Assembly: GCF_000004075.3 (NCBI RefSeq)
Contig: NC_026655.2
Location: forward strand, 1,364,001-1,428,000
Length of the DNA stretch: 64,000 nt
From: Cucumis sativus
Lineage: Eukaryota > Streptophyta > Magnoliopsida > Cucurbitales > Cucurbitaceae
Direction: 5' to 3'
Made by a program: the position numbers and the translations under genes. The notes below the pieces were generated by a model that was not told the DNA's origin, made no database searches, and was given only the letters and a program-made list of their open reading frames with translations. This document shows positions 1 to 12,697 of the stretch, piece after piece (within the stretch, counting starts at the first letter, position 1; each line of letters starts with the position of its first letter).

Positions 1-39
1 TATTAGATTGTTTAGCCGATTTACTTGCTTGTTTTCCAG

Positions 40-1007
40 CGAATCTTTGGGGTAGCAACTCTCGAGAAAACTGCTCATGATGACATAAGGAAATTGGCCT
101 CAGCAGTGTATCTTCAAGTAAGCACTATAAGTCAGGCTCTCATATTTGTTACTCGCTCTCGAAGTTGGTCTTTCGTGGAACGTCCTGGGTTATTACTGGT
201 TGCAGCTTTTCTGGTTGCACAGCTGGTGAGTGGGCTTTCATTAAACTTCAGTATAGATTTTTGTATAGGTATGATTAGAACTGAGCTGGTATTTCTCCCT
301 CTTGAACAGATTGCTACTTTAATTGCGGTTTATGCAAACTGGGGCTTTGCTGCCATTGAAGGAATTGGATGGGGTTGGGCCGGTGTTATCTGGCTTTACA
401 ACATTATCTTTTACATCCCACTTGATCTCATTAAGTTCTTTATACGATATGCTTTGAGTGGGAGGGCTTGGGATCTTGTTATTGAACAGAGGGTATCTCT
501 CTCTTCCTGCTGAGTTACTTAATATGATTTTGCCATTTGTTGTATCACTGATCGAGCCATTTCTTGGCATGTAGATTGCCTTCACGAGACAAAAGGACTT
601 TGGGAAGGAACAACGGGAGCTACAATGGGCTCATGCGCAAAGAACATTACACGGATTGCAAGCACCCGATGCCAAAATGTTCCACGACCGAACTCATTTC
701 ACCGAGCTCAATCAGATGGCTGAAGAAGCCAAAAGGAGAGCTGAAATTGCAAGGTATGCACCGAACCTGAAGAACCATCTGTTTCACATATGCATCTTTT
801 TTCCGTTGCATGACACAACATCAAGATGGTTATTTCCTAATCCTCTTAGGATGGTAGTGTTTCAATATGCTTCCTTTCTTAGTTTTGTTCTTGGGCTATA
901 TTTGCTTCAGGTTGAGGGAACTACACACCTTGAAAGGCCATGTTGAATCAGTGGTGAGGCTGAAAGGACTTGACATTGACACAATTCAGCAAGCTTACAC
1001 GGTATGA
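40..1007 (+). CDS. AHA11-like: Plasma-membrane H+-ATPase (P3A type), C-terminal part only
   Basis: This is the last 214 codons of a proton pump that exports H+ across the plasma membrane and energises secondary transport; the 5' part lies outside the window. Four exons join in frame: 40-225, 310-492, 575-753 and 911-1007, all GT-AG. The protein begins [15 protein letters not shown], runs through the last membrane helices ([15 protein letters not shown], then [10 protein letters not shown] and [12 protein letters not shown]) and continues into the cytosolic autoinhibitory R-domain ([24 protein letters not shown]). It ends QQAYTV. The penultimate Thr is the residue that, when phosphorylated, recruits 14-3-3 and activates these pumps. 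[10 protein letters not shown] and VIEQR favour the AHA4/AHA11 branch over AHA1/2. The downstream NPF2 gene is convergent. Family identity is certain; subgroup is inferred. Confidence 0.95.
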
Positions 1008-3164
1008 AGAAGAAACACTGTTTGAGATCACTCTCATTGTAAATCATGGCAACTTTGTCAGTTCTGAAAGTGAAGAAAAACTGTTGCAAAACCATAATGT
1101 TTTGTTTAATATTCTAAATGGGTCCTAATGTCTATTTTAATGAATTTCTTAATCACTTGTCTCCACCCACCAACCTTAGCAACATTCTGCATTCTCTGAA
1201 AAGCTTCAGTAGGTCATTACGACCAACTTTTTTGTAGCTTACAAAGATTAATTTATTATATACTTTGTTATTGTTGTTAATGTTACATTTACAAATTTTT
1301 AAGGAAAAAGAAATCAATTTTTTTCTCCTCTGCTCTCCCCAAATGGTTGAATCCCACCCCTTTCCAATGTCTAATGAACTGTGGGAGTTTTTAACATTAA
1401 GAAGAAAGTGATGGTTAAATACTATATTCCAAAGAAGGATTAGAGAGGATGAATTAGCTTGAGGTTTGAGGCTTGATGCTTGATGCCTAATGTCAAAAAC
1501 GTAACTGTAGATTACAAATTGTGTGGAATTATTGTGGCCAACCCTAACTTAAAAAGTATTTGGTGGGTCACATTATTCTCTTTCAAGATTTCATTTGTTA
1601 ATCTAACCTGTTACCTTGAAGAGAGATGTGAAGGATAGTGCAATCTTAGGATCCATCTTGAACCTCTTATTGTTAATGGATTATTCATCAACAAACTTGG
1701 AGCATTATTTTTTTAGGAAAATTATGATAGATGGCAAAGTAAGAATCATAAAAAGAGTGCATCACACACTTTTTTAAAATTGCAGATATGATAATAGAAT
1801 TAACTTTAAATTTTCATTATCTTCTTCGCGACGGTATTCTCTCAGTATCTCCTTTTGTACATTACTCTTAAAAGTTTTATTTTTGATTCTCTTCTTCCAT
1901 TGTCTTTTTCACTATTGAAACTAAACATCAAACTATAGGTTTCTTTGAGAGAAATCACCTATTTTTCTTTCTTCCTTTGTTGGGGTCACAAATCTGTTTC
2001 ATAAACCTATTTTATTTAATAGGGTGTAAATTTGTTAAGATGTAAAACATGTATGTTGGCTCGGTTTGATCATATTGATAATGACACCATTTCTATATCA
2101 AGAAGCAAAGATAGAAAAACACACAACAATCTGGCTTAAAATTATTGCTTTAGCATATCTAAGTTTTGACCATTTTAGAATGGGGTCCATAAATAAATGC
2201 ATAGCCACAGAATATCCAGAATAGAACCCACCTTAATTAATTTTCAACAAAAGGCTATCAAATATCGAAAAAGACAACACAGCACAGCACAGCACAACCT
2301 GATTGGCCATCAAATTAGAACATGCAGAATTCTTAACTTCTTAAAACTCTTCTATTTTCAGCCATTCTCATCCTAATTTGATTCTAATACGTGCGACGTT
2401 TGAACCTTACGTGGTTGGCATTGATTAGGGTGTGCAATCATTTTTTTTGTTTGAGTACAATAACTACGAGGTGAAGAATAGAACCTTCAATCTTTTAAGA
2501 GAAAAGTCATAATAATCGTCGTTAAACTAAGTTCACTTAGACATGTGCCGTCCATCTTGGCTATTAACACTTTGTATCCATAATAAATAGGTGTTCTTTC
2601 CAGTACTTAATATACCATTCTCATTAATTAATGACCGACTTCAAATATATGTATTATTAAAACACCATGTATGAACATATACTAGAGTTACATATAAACT
2701 ATTGAGTGAGTTGACATTAAAATAATAGAATTATCATGCTAGAAAATATGACCAAAGTCTCACATTCATTGAGTAAGGAGGAAATCATATATACACATAT
2801 AAATATCATGGCAATTATTATCCAAGCATAGCAATATTCTGAAAGATTCCCCCATCAAAGTTTGTGATCTTGAAGCCTCAGAAGGCAACCTTAAACCACA
2901 CGTAAGATTCGCTCAGAATTTTCCTCTCTTAATTTTTATTTCTTCTTGCTTTGTATGGATCAAATTCAAACAATGAATGCTCTCCACAACCACAGAACCT
3001 AGTTTTGTAAAATCTACCCTACCCTGCCATCCCTTAATTTATGCATTATAAGTTCTACACAGAGAACTTTTTTTGCTTAAATGACCCCAAGTTCATAATC
3101 TAATCCATCTGAAAACAGGGTTAATTAACTAATTATTTAAGCACTGCTGATATATGTATAGATA
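1008..3164. other. Intergenic, between two convergent genes
   Basis: Both neighbours end here, so it should hold two 3' UTRs. I see AT-rich sequence, a short CAGCA run near 2279-2297 and no convincing gene, RNA or element. Confidence 0.6.
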
Positions 3165-5650
3165 TCAAACACTATTTTTCTCTGGTTGTTTTGATATCAA
3201 GTGAATTTCAGAGGCATTTTGAGGTGCCCCTTTGTACTTATACCACTTTGAACAAATTAGAAAGTAGCACAAATTGACTAATCCAATACCAGTAAGGAAG
3301 TAATAAAAGTAATCCAATCTCCCCTTGTTGAGATCCTCAGGTAACCAATCTCCTGACTTAGATCCTTCACTCATTCTATGAACTACTATTATCAACAGTC
3401 CATTCAAATAGCTCCCACCTGCAATGGCACAAAAGAACATTGACCCTCCAATGCTCCTCATATTCTCTGGGAATTGCTTGTAATAAAATTCCAACTGACT
3501 CACAGCTCCAAACCCATCAGCCAATCCATATAATGTCAGCTGAGGAATCAACCATGAGGCCGACATCGCTGAAATAGCCCCTTTTCGTGGCTCAATTCCG
3601 AGAGATGGCTTTGTAAGAGCAATGATTCTTCTTCTATCTTCAACTAATCCAGACAAAAGCACTGCCATTGTGGTAAGAAATATCCCAATCCCTAGCCTTT
3701 GTAGAATGGTGATTCCACCTTCTTTTTTCGTAAATTTTAGAAGGAAAGGGACTACGATTCGATCGTAAATGGGAAGCCAAATGCTGAGGCTTAGCATTGC
3801 AAAGATTGTGTAGGATGCAGCTGGGATTGTGAAGTTTCCTATCCGCCGGTTTGATTGAAGGGCTTGAAATATTGCATAAGTATTCTGTTGGGCTTGAGTA
3901 GCAAAGAACAAAACTCCTGCCAACCAAACTGGTAGCACTCTCACTAAACACTTCACTTCTTCCACTTGTTGCATACTGCAAAGTTTCCATGGATCTGCTG
4001 CCGATCCATCTTCCTTTATTTGGTCTTCTGCTGTTATGATTGCTGCTTTGTCCAGAAATCTGTTCACCAACATTGATTTGTGGCTCAAATTAGTTCCTGT
4101 TTGTGAGCATAGTAAGGTATAGGGTCGTTTGGAATGACTACTTTCTTATGTAGTCATTTCAAACAGATTCTAAGTCGCGAATAATATGAGGTTTTTGTAT
4201 GAATGATCCATTTCAGGAGGCATTAAAACGGAAGGACCCCAATCCTAAAAAACAAATGAAAACTAACCTTCTAAAGGTATCATAGAGCACTACTTTGTTA
4301 GGGATGTCCCTCCTGTCAAGCAATATTTGAAGCCTTAACATGATACTCACTTCAATCGAGATTTTTTTAATCAATAGTTGGCCAACCGGTGATTAAAAAT
4401 GAAAATTGTGTTAGAAACCGGACTATTTTGCAATGAGTGAGACGTGGGACAGTAATGCTTTTCAGGCGATGAAGTGCTCTATGACGCAAGTAGAATGTTA
4501 GTTTTCTAGGATTAGGTCATTCTATGTTAACGCCACTGGGATTTAGTAATTCGTACAAAAATCTTGGAAAATATCATAACACTATGGAGCGAGAGAAAAA
4601 AGGGGTTGGGCGGTTTTATACCTGAACTGATCTGAATAGGAAAGTTTGGAGTTAATGGAGCCTGGAGGTGTGTATTCAAAGAGAGAAAGCCATGGTTGAT
4701 CTGGTTGCTTGAGTTTTCTTTTCTTAATAGCAACCACAAGAACTTGTGCAACACTGGTCATTGGACTGCCAGTAGCTTTCACTTTCACATAGATTTTAGA
4801 ACCCACAAAGAAGAGTATACAAGCAATCAACATAAGGATTGCTGGAATTCCCAATCCCAGAGCCCAGCTGACATTTGTTTGCACATACACAATGACTGTA
4901 ATTGATACCATCATTGCAAAAGTGTAAGTGAAAACATACCAATTGAAGAAACTATTAATTCCTTTCTTCCCAGCTTCTGTATTTGGATTAAACTGATCAG
5001 CTCCAAATGCCAAATTACATGGTCTAATGCCACCAGCTCCAATTATCATAAGGCCAAATCCAAACAGTAGGAAAGTCATCTGCCCTGCTGTTGGCCCTTT
5101 ACACAAATCTGCTATACAGTGTGGTGGATGCAAGGTCTTGACTGCTGCTGTGAGATGAATTACAAGCAACCCCTTGAATGGAAAAAACAAACATTAATCA
5201 TTCAAATGATGGGAAATGAGAAAAGTTCAAATTTTTAAACAATATAAGTGAGAACAACTACCAAGAAAGAGGCTATGATAGCAAATCCCAAGGTTTTATA
5301 GCGACCAAAATAAGTATCACAAAGAAAAGCTCCAACTAAAGTGACTAAATTAGTGCTGCCATTGAAGATATTAAGTATAGTCGCTGCTGTTATACTCTTC
5401 ATATTGAAAACTGAAGTCAGATAAATCAAGAGATTTGCTAATGTTCCAATAGCTCCCAACTTCTCAAAAGTCTCATTACCTGAATGAAAAAACAGCATAA
5501 ACAACAACAACAACAACAACAAAAATACATGAAACAGAACAGAAATGAAACATTACCTATGACAAAAGGCATGGCTTTCCAGCCTCTGTAATGTATTTGA
5601 GTCTCTCCATCATCATTTTTTGGAGGTGTTTCTTCATTGTTCTTCTCCAT
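3165..5650 (-). CDS. NPF2-like: NRT1/PTR family transporter, NPF2 (GTR-like) clade, copy A
   Basis: Intact 585-residue proton-coupled transporter of the major facilitator superfamily. Exons on the minus strand: 5557-5650, 5262-5479, 4622-5172 and 3165-4059; phases 1, 0 and 2 close correctly. Start MEKNNEE; the first helix carries ETFEK, which fits the ExxE[R/K] proton-coupling motif. Other family hallmarks are [28 protein letters not shown], the QFRFLDKAA linker, [24 protein letters not shown] and [11 protein letters not shown]. The sequence is nearest NPF2.9-2.13, the clade that includes the Arabidopsis glucosinolate transporters GTR1/GTR2 (NPF2.10/2.11). Copy B (8645-10852) lies 3 kb upstream on the same strand with identical intron positions, so the pair is a tandem duplication. 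The last intron (562 nt) contains a MITE-like inverted repeat. Substrate is unknown: nitrate, a hormone or a specialised glucoside are all possible. Confidence 0.93.
4133..4520. mobile_element. MITE-like inverted-repeat insertion in last intron of NPF2 copy A
   Basis: Two arms read as imperfect reverse complements: 4241-4292 (core CATAGAGCACTAC) and 4471-4513 (core GAAGTGCTCTATG), both with the shared AAAACTAAC.TTCTA stretch. A separate perfect 9-bp hairpin, AATGACTAC/GTAGTCATT, lies at 4133-4158 and may mark one end. No coding capacity. The same intron in copy B is only 78 nt against 562 nt here, which fits an insertion of about 0.5 kb. The element ends and target-site duplication are not resolved. 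Confidence 0.6.
5498..5521. repeat. (CAA)n microsatellite in intron 1 of NPF2 copy A
   Basis: About eight CAA/ACA units (TTG on the coding strand) lie inside the 77-nt first intron (5480-5556), occupying about a third of it. Confidence 0.85.
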
Positions 5651-8644
5651 GTTTTTTAATCTCTTTCTCTCTGTATGTGTTTAACAAGTGCCTCAGTTTG
5701 GTGTATTTATCCCATTTTTGTGGATGGAAGCTTAAGTAAGAAAATTGTCCATTAGAGTACAAAATTGGGGTCTTTTTTTCAGTTTTACTGCAAATGTGAT
5801 GTTGTCGTTTAGGTAATGGAATTTCAATTTGCTTTTTCTAAAACAAGAGCATGCGGCTGGCTTAGCTTGGACCACGCCACTGGCTACCACCGTCCTCACA
5901 ACCAGTCCGATGATTTGCACAAAAATTTGGTCACGACACTCTAAATATATCTTTCACATGTTATGGCGGTACACAATTTTGTATGCTTGCTGATATCAAT
6001 TAAAGATAAACGAACAAAAAAATTCCTATACAATAAAGAGTCAAAGACAAAGATTGAACAGTATTATTAGCTACGCTAATGAACATAGATAGTTAACCAT
6101 CTCTACTTAGAGAAGCAAGTAGAGTTAAAGAGTTTATACAACACACTCCCTTAAACGATCAAAATTGTAAATATTGGTTGTTGAAAGGGTCATGCTTCTA
6201 CTCATGCATTTCAACAAACCAACCTAATTCAAACCACTCTATTCACTTTTACACTTGGTTTTTTTTTAAAGAAACTTTTTGTTTTGATTTTATCTAACCA
6301 AAGCTCTTGTTCTTTCGTTGGAGGTTAGAAATTTGTATTCGATTCACGTTAGTAAAAGATTTTGTTATTGGTTTTTCATCCGATTACACTATGTAAGTGC
6401 AACATTTTGGTAAGTAATTAATATTGTTTAATGTATAGTAGGAAAACACTGCTTTGGATAGCATTAGTTGTTTGGACATTTAAGATACACTAATTTAATT
6501 GGACTAATAAATGTATGGTATAGAGGTAGTGAAAAGTTAAATACCTAATCAAGATAGATGTAAATGTTGTAAAGAAATCGGTCGATAAATTATATATCGT
6601 TAATTTGATATTTTTATATTTTTATAAGTTTACATAATACAAAATTAAAAGGTTAATGTTATATTAGACATAAACATAAAATTGAAAGTTGAAACTAAAA
6701 TTAAAATTGTAATTTACATTATTGAGTTTTGGATAACGAGTTAATTTCATGGCAGATTTTCAACATGGTACAAAAGTAAATTTATATTTTCTTATAAAGT
6801 ATTTCAAGTCATAGATTTACTAGAAACAAAGTTGAAAATTTTAAAGACAAAAAAGTATCGATACATATTTTGTTACGCACACCACTTATTTGTTAAAGTA
6901 GAAAAACAAATTAAATTTAGAAACCAAACTTATATTATATTTTAAGTACTATAAAAAAAAAATATATAAAGTTGAGGTACATATTATATGCATTATATAT
7001 ATGAAAAGTTGAACAAAACATATTACAAGAAGTGTCAAATTCATCTATTTACATATTTCTAAGAACATGATCAATAATTGATGTATATACTGTGAAAGAA
7101 TGCATCATTTAAGGGTTGAAAAAGTAAAATGACGAAAACGACCTCTCACCCAATTAGGCCCCACATACCAACAAGTCGATCCCATCATATTTTTTGATCG
7201 TGACCATGGGGTATTACAATAGAAAACTTTTACACGATTGTCGAATATGAAATTTTAAAAAATACGACAATGTCTTCAAATTTTAATTGAGTTATTTTTC
7301 TTTGAAAGATAGAAAGTAAAGATATTATCTTATTGAATTTTTACTTATTTACCTATGAAAATCGACATTTAGTAATTTGTTTTTTTACGTTAATTGAGAA
7401 AAAGTCTAGAGATGTTATTAATAGAAATTACTAATGATATTATACTTTGAATTGAAGTGTGTTATATTTAAGTAATTGATTAATTACATATTAGTTGAGA
7501 TTTAGAGACAGGTTGGAGTTTCTATAAATGATTGATTTCTTAATTTTGACATATTTTCCTCTTTTTGCTTTCTCTTCACCTAATCTAATTTCCAAATTTG
7601 TTTCACTTTTAATCCATCTTTTGCTATAAATGTTACTACTTTTTGCATATTCTTTCATTTGCACTCTATATTTATTCAAAGCAAAATGTGATGAGTAGTC
7701 AATATGGTATATTTTATTTCATACAAAACTTTACTATATTAATGCACCACGAAAATGTTTACCTACATCAGCAATTCACTGTTTATTATAAAAGCAGTAT
7801 TTAAGGATATGAGGTTACGTGTCAAATGTTAAATGGAAGAAATATATACTATGAGGTATTTAGAACTTTTCCATCTCAATTCTCATTGCATTACTAATCA
7901 CACTCTTACATTTTAGGTTTTTCTTATCTATGCTTGAAATTAACGTTTGAATTGTAATACTAAAAATATGACACTACAACAGCTTAGACTTTAAATATTA
8001 GTTTAAAGTCTTGTAAAGAGTGGTAGAGGGTCTTTAGGTGATAGTTTTTAGGAATGGTGAAAGTTTTGACGGATTTTGAACATTTTTATAATGCATGAAT
8101 GACGATTGAACATCGTCACCAAAAATTCTATTTAATGTTTGTTTTAAGGTGTTGTTGAAATCTAGAAACGATAATTGATTGTAATGTTTTAGTATTAGGT
8201 TGATTAAATGGTCTTCCTTATTGGTGAAGAATAGGAAAAATACAACTATAATTATGAACATTTAAGATGATCAATGAAGTTGTTGTAATGATAGAATATA
8301 TACTATTTGTATTGACATAAAGCATTTTGATTTAGAGGAATAGATATTACTTTTGTCCCTCTAGGTGGTAGGTTTAATCTCGTGACCCATTCCACTTTGT
8401 TGCACATGTCAAATAATGCCCATGTTGACTCTAACTAGAAGAATGAGGTTATCGATTGGGAGGAATGAATATATCCATGCAAAAAACATGTTTGAATGGT
8501 TTAAGGGCATATAGATTGATTCATGTAGATCAATGGTAAGAAGTTGAAATGTTAGGGGCAAAGCCCCATTTGACATTACAGTACACATTCATTCATAAAT
8601 ATAAAGAAGACAAAGGAAGCTGGAAACAATGACAGATTACACAA
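5651..8644. other. Intergenic, promoter side of NPF2 copy A
   Basis: Holds the copy A promoter (GATAAATAC on the minus strand near 5703-5711 is a possible TATA element) and the 3' flank of copy B. The rest is strongly AT-rich, with no supported gene; the short open frames here have low-complexity Lys/Asn/Phe-rich translations. Confidence 0.5.
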
Positions 8645-10852
8645 TCAATAAACGACAGTTTTTTCAAATTCCGTCTTCCCAAAATCCATCTCATCAACGC
8701 CATGGCTTCCACTCCCTTTGTACTTATACCATTTTGAACACAACAAAAAATACCCCAAATTCACAGCTTCCAATCCCGATACCAAGAAATAGAAGTAATC
8801 CAATCGACCCTTGTTCAAATCTTCCGGCAGCCACTTTCCGGCGGTGAGACGGTGCACCACCGTCACCATAAACCCACTTAAATAATTCGACAGTGCAAGA
8901 CCCACAAAAGATAACGACCCCCCAATGCTTCTCATGTTTTCAGGGAACTCCTTGTAGTAAAATTCGACTTGCGCAATGACGGTGAACGCCTCTGACAACC
9001 CGATCAGCGTCAATTGAGGGACCAACCAGAGTGCTGACATGGAAGAAATTGAACCCCTTCTCCCTGTTTCTTCGCACAATGGCTGTGTGAGAGCTAAATT
9101 TCTTCTCTTTTGTTCTACTAATGCTGAGATGAACATTGTTATAATGGCGATTCCCATTCCGAACCCCATTTTTTGTAGGAGCGTAATGCCGCCTTCTCTG
9201 GCTGTGATTCGGCGGAGAGAAGGGACTAAGATACGATCGTAGAAAGGGATCCAGATGGTGAGGCCAATCATGGTGAATATTGTGTAAGAAGCGGCTGGGA
9301 TTTTGAAATAATGGGTGTTTCCAAAGAATAAACGCCTATCGGATTGGAGGGCTTGAAATACAGCGTATGTTTGTTGCTGTGTGGTAGCGACATGGTAGAT
9401 TATGGCTGCACCCCATATTGGTATTACTCTCACTAAGCATTTTACTTCTTCTACTTGTTGTGTGCTGCAGAGTGTCCACGGATCAGCTGCTGATCCATCT
9501 GATTTGAATTTGTCTTCTGAGGTTATGATTGCTGCCTTGTCGAAGAAGCTGCATGCAATAAAGGGGTTTTTGTTTTAGCTTTTAAGGTTTGTTTAAAACT
9601 TAAAAGCTTTGAAAGTGGAAGTCTACCTGAATTGATTAGTGTAAGGAAGCTTGGAATTGATGGAGTTTGATGGAATGTGGTTAAAAAGAGATGGCCATTG
9701 CTGGTCTGGCAATGGCAGTTGTCTTTTCTTGAGAGCAGCCATTAGAACTCGCATCACACTAGTGAAGGGACTCCCATCAGGTTCTAATTTGACGTAAATC
9801 CAGGAACCCATGAAGAAAAGTGCACAGGATAGGAACATGAGGAATGCAGGAATGGCTAATCCCCAAGCCCAGCTTACTTCAGTTTGGACATATACAATGA
9901 TGGTTAAAGATATCATCATGGCAAATGTGAAGGTGAAGTAGTACCAGTTGAAGAAGCTGTTTATTCCTAACTTCCCGGAGGCTGTGTTTGGATTGAATTG
10001 GTCTGCTCCAAAAGCTAAGTTGCATGGTCTGATTCCACCAGCTCCAATTACAAGCAATCCTAATCCAAATAACAGAAATGCTATCTGCCATGACGTTGGC
10101 TCTAGGCAAGCCCCACCTGCACTGCCCTTTCCACAATCTGGTGGGTGCAATTTCTCAATTGTTGCTGTCAGTGTTAGCACAACCATCCCCTGCGAGTGAT
10201 CAGTGACATGAAAACCAAATTAACAAATTTGTATATATATGTGTGCGCGCGTGTTTAAATGTCATAAGGAAGCGCAGGAATAACTTTTCAAAAGTTTAAG
10301 AACATTTAAAATATAATTTAAAGGGACCTTAATTTAACTTATACAATATGCATGTGTTTGCATGCGATGTCAGATTAAGCTGATATATTTCACACATGGT
10401 GTGTTTTATAAGATCAGAGCCTCAAACAATAGAAGCAGCCGTACCATTAATGAAGCAATGGAGGCATATCCTAAGGTTTTGTAACGTCCAAAATAAGTGT
10501 CACAAAGAAATGCTCCAAATAAAGTGGAAAAGTTGGTGCTTCCATGGAAAATGTTCATTAGAGTTGTGGCAGTGATATTTTTCATGTGAAATACGTCTGT
10601 CAGATACACCAAAAGGTTTGAAGAAGTGCCTGTAGTCCCTAGCTTCTCAAAAGTTTCATTCCCTAAATCAACAAACCCACATATTAATTAACATTACAGT
10701 TATCAAAACAAAACAAAAATGGAAGTTTGATTTCAGTTTGACCCTCATGTTCACGTATCTTACGAACCTACTACAAATGGCATGGCCTTGACTCCTCTAT
10801 AATTGACGTTAGGCTCATCAAGATTGTTAACATCTTCATTATTTCTTTCCAT
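8645..10852 (-). CDS. NPF2-like: NRT1/PTR family transporter, NPF2 (GTR-like) clade, copy B
   Basis: Intact 589-residue paralogue of copy A. Exons: 10768-10852, 10445-10662, 9627-10189 and 8645-9548, with the same phases as copy A and the same 218-nt second exon. Start [25 protein letters not shown] carries the ExxEK motif; then [59 protein letters not shown] and [12 protein letters not shown]. The residue completed across intron 3 is Ser (AG|C) where copy A has Arg (AG|A), so the linker reads QFSFFDKAA. The loop after QALQSDRR has four extra residues (LFFGNTHYF) compared with copy A. Tandem, head-to-tail with copy A. Membrane transporter of uncertain substrate; class assignment is secure. 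Confidence 0.93.
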
Positions 10853-10907
10853 GGTTCTTCCTTGAAACTACTCTCTGATCTTCTTATTATCCTTTTCTAC
10901 ACGAGTC

Positions 10908-10915
10908 CTTTTATA
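10908..10915 (-). promoter_or_regulatory. TATA box of NPF2 copy B
   Basis: TATAAAAG on the minus strand, 56-63 nt upstream of the ATG, implying a short 5' leader of roughly 25-30 nt. Confidence 0.45.
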
Positions 10916-12029
10916 CTCTAATCCAACAACTGAGCTTACTTATACTTTCAATATTGCATTTGCTTTTTTGGTTCAACAGGTTGTCAACTTTGAGTGTGCT
11001 GTATCAGCATATGAAGTGTTAGATCGAGATAACTACTTTTTGTTAGCTTTCAAAGATTTGTGATGTGTCTTTCCCTGAATAGTAGTAATAAGGACAAAGA
11101 TGTAATGAGAAAGTGAAATATGTGCAGTATGATCAAAATGTTTAAATTAATGTAGCTCAAATTGATATCATATGAAATCTCACACATTAATTCTCAAAAA
11201 GAATTATTCTGATCCCCTTCATTCGGGTTTAACTAAGTTGTTAATTAGTTTAAGTTCATTGAAGCATAGGTTTATGGAATTGAGTTTCCTCTAGATATTA
11301 TTAGCTCTCTTGTTTTCCAAATACTAAACATTATATTCGGTATTTGAAACTCATTTACGTGACTCCATGAACATAAACATTAGCATATTTCAATTTGAGC
11401 CATCTTTTTGCAAACTTTTTGCAATGTGATGTCAGCGTACCAACCAATGGGACAAAGCATGTTGATTGTCCTTATCGAAGATGCTGTTTTGCAGGGAAGC
11501 CAGTTAATGGCAAAGCCCTTCACTGTGATGGAAGGTACAGCAGGCTGTGAAAATGCTATTCCTGGCCTGAAGATACAGCAATTCATTGCCTCTCAACGTT
11601 TCAAAAGTGCTGAATTGATTAGACAGCTTTGGTTTAGTACAAAAAAGCACCGTTCTTTTTATTTTATCTGTATATTTTTTAATTTTGAAACAGTTGCATG
11701 TAGCATTCAATCAGCTCATAGAACTGCTTTAGATTAATGATGTGTACATCAGAATTTGAATTTGAGAGACTTCATAAATGCCTGCCTGAGTTTTGTGAAG
11801 CACATAAAGTGCCATATTTCCAAGAGGTTGATGGTCCCAAACAGAGAAATTGATCCAATAAATTGTCTCTTGTTGTATGATTACCTGTGTTCATATTCAC
11901 ATTTCAATAATGATCATTTATGATGTATATTTTGGGATGGTGACTTGGTGAGTCAAATTTTAAAAGCCTGGAGTTAATTCGTCTACGAAGTGAATACATT
12001 CGTAAAGTTAAAAGGTTTGTGTTTGAGGT

Positions 12030-12420
12030 GCATAAGTTGTTTAGTCTGAGTTAGCAAGTTTGTACTGTTAGAGATAGTTGATAGTTGGAGTTGGTCACCA
12101 AGTTGAGTTTCAAAATTGACCACTAACTGTAGTAGTCGCGTGGAGTTGGATGTCAGAAATGTTAGTTAGAGATGATTGTCGAAGTTAATTTTCGCGAGAG
12201 GTAGTTGTCAGAGGCGGTTGTTAAAGTTTAGTGGGCATAAGTGGTCACAAAGCATGCCGCACAAGTGAGACAACAGTAATTACTAACAGTCATTGTTGCA
12301 AGAGGTTTGACATTGGAGGTAGTCGTAGAGGTGGACTGTTGAAGGCAGTCGGATGGAGTTGGCCATCAAAGGTGGTTGTTGAAGCATGTTGTCAATGATG
12401 ATTTTCGTCAGTAGCTAGGG
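12030..12420. repeat. Degenerate short repeats rich in GTTG/GTCG
   Basis: Loosely repeated 20-30-bp units such as GAGGTAGTTGTCAGAGG, GAGGTAGTCGTAGAGG and GGTGGTTGTTGAAG. Composition (G/T-rich with many CG steps) differs sharply from the AT-rich flanks. No open frame spans it. Could be an old minisatellite or a decayed element. Confidence 0.45.
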
Positions 12421-12581
12421 GATGGAATCATTAGGAAAAAAAGAGAGAGCAAAGAAGAGAAGATGAAGTTCCTTCCTACTAATAAAGTTGAGTTATTTAA
12501 TACATAACTCGAGTTACTAAACTCGAGTAAATGGCTCAAAACACCTCTAGTGTCTTTTCTTCCCCTCAAGTCAACTGCACC

Positions 12582-12697
12582 CAACTCTAGTAAAGAAGAA
12601 GAAAGGAAAAAAGCTAGTATACCATGCTTAGAGATGGGACAACTCTAGTAAAGAAGAAGAAAGGGAAAAAGCTAGTATACCATGCTTAGAGATGGGG
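12582..12697. repeat. 58-bp tandem duplication
   Basis: Two adjacent copies, 12582-12639 and 12640-12697, beginning CAACTCTAGTAAAGAAGAAG and differing at about one or two positions. Noncoding and very recent. Confidence 0.9.
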
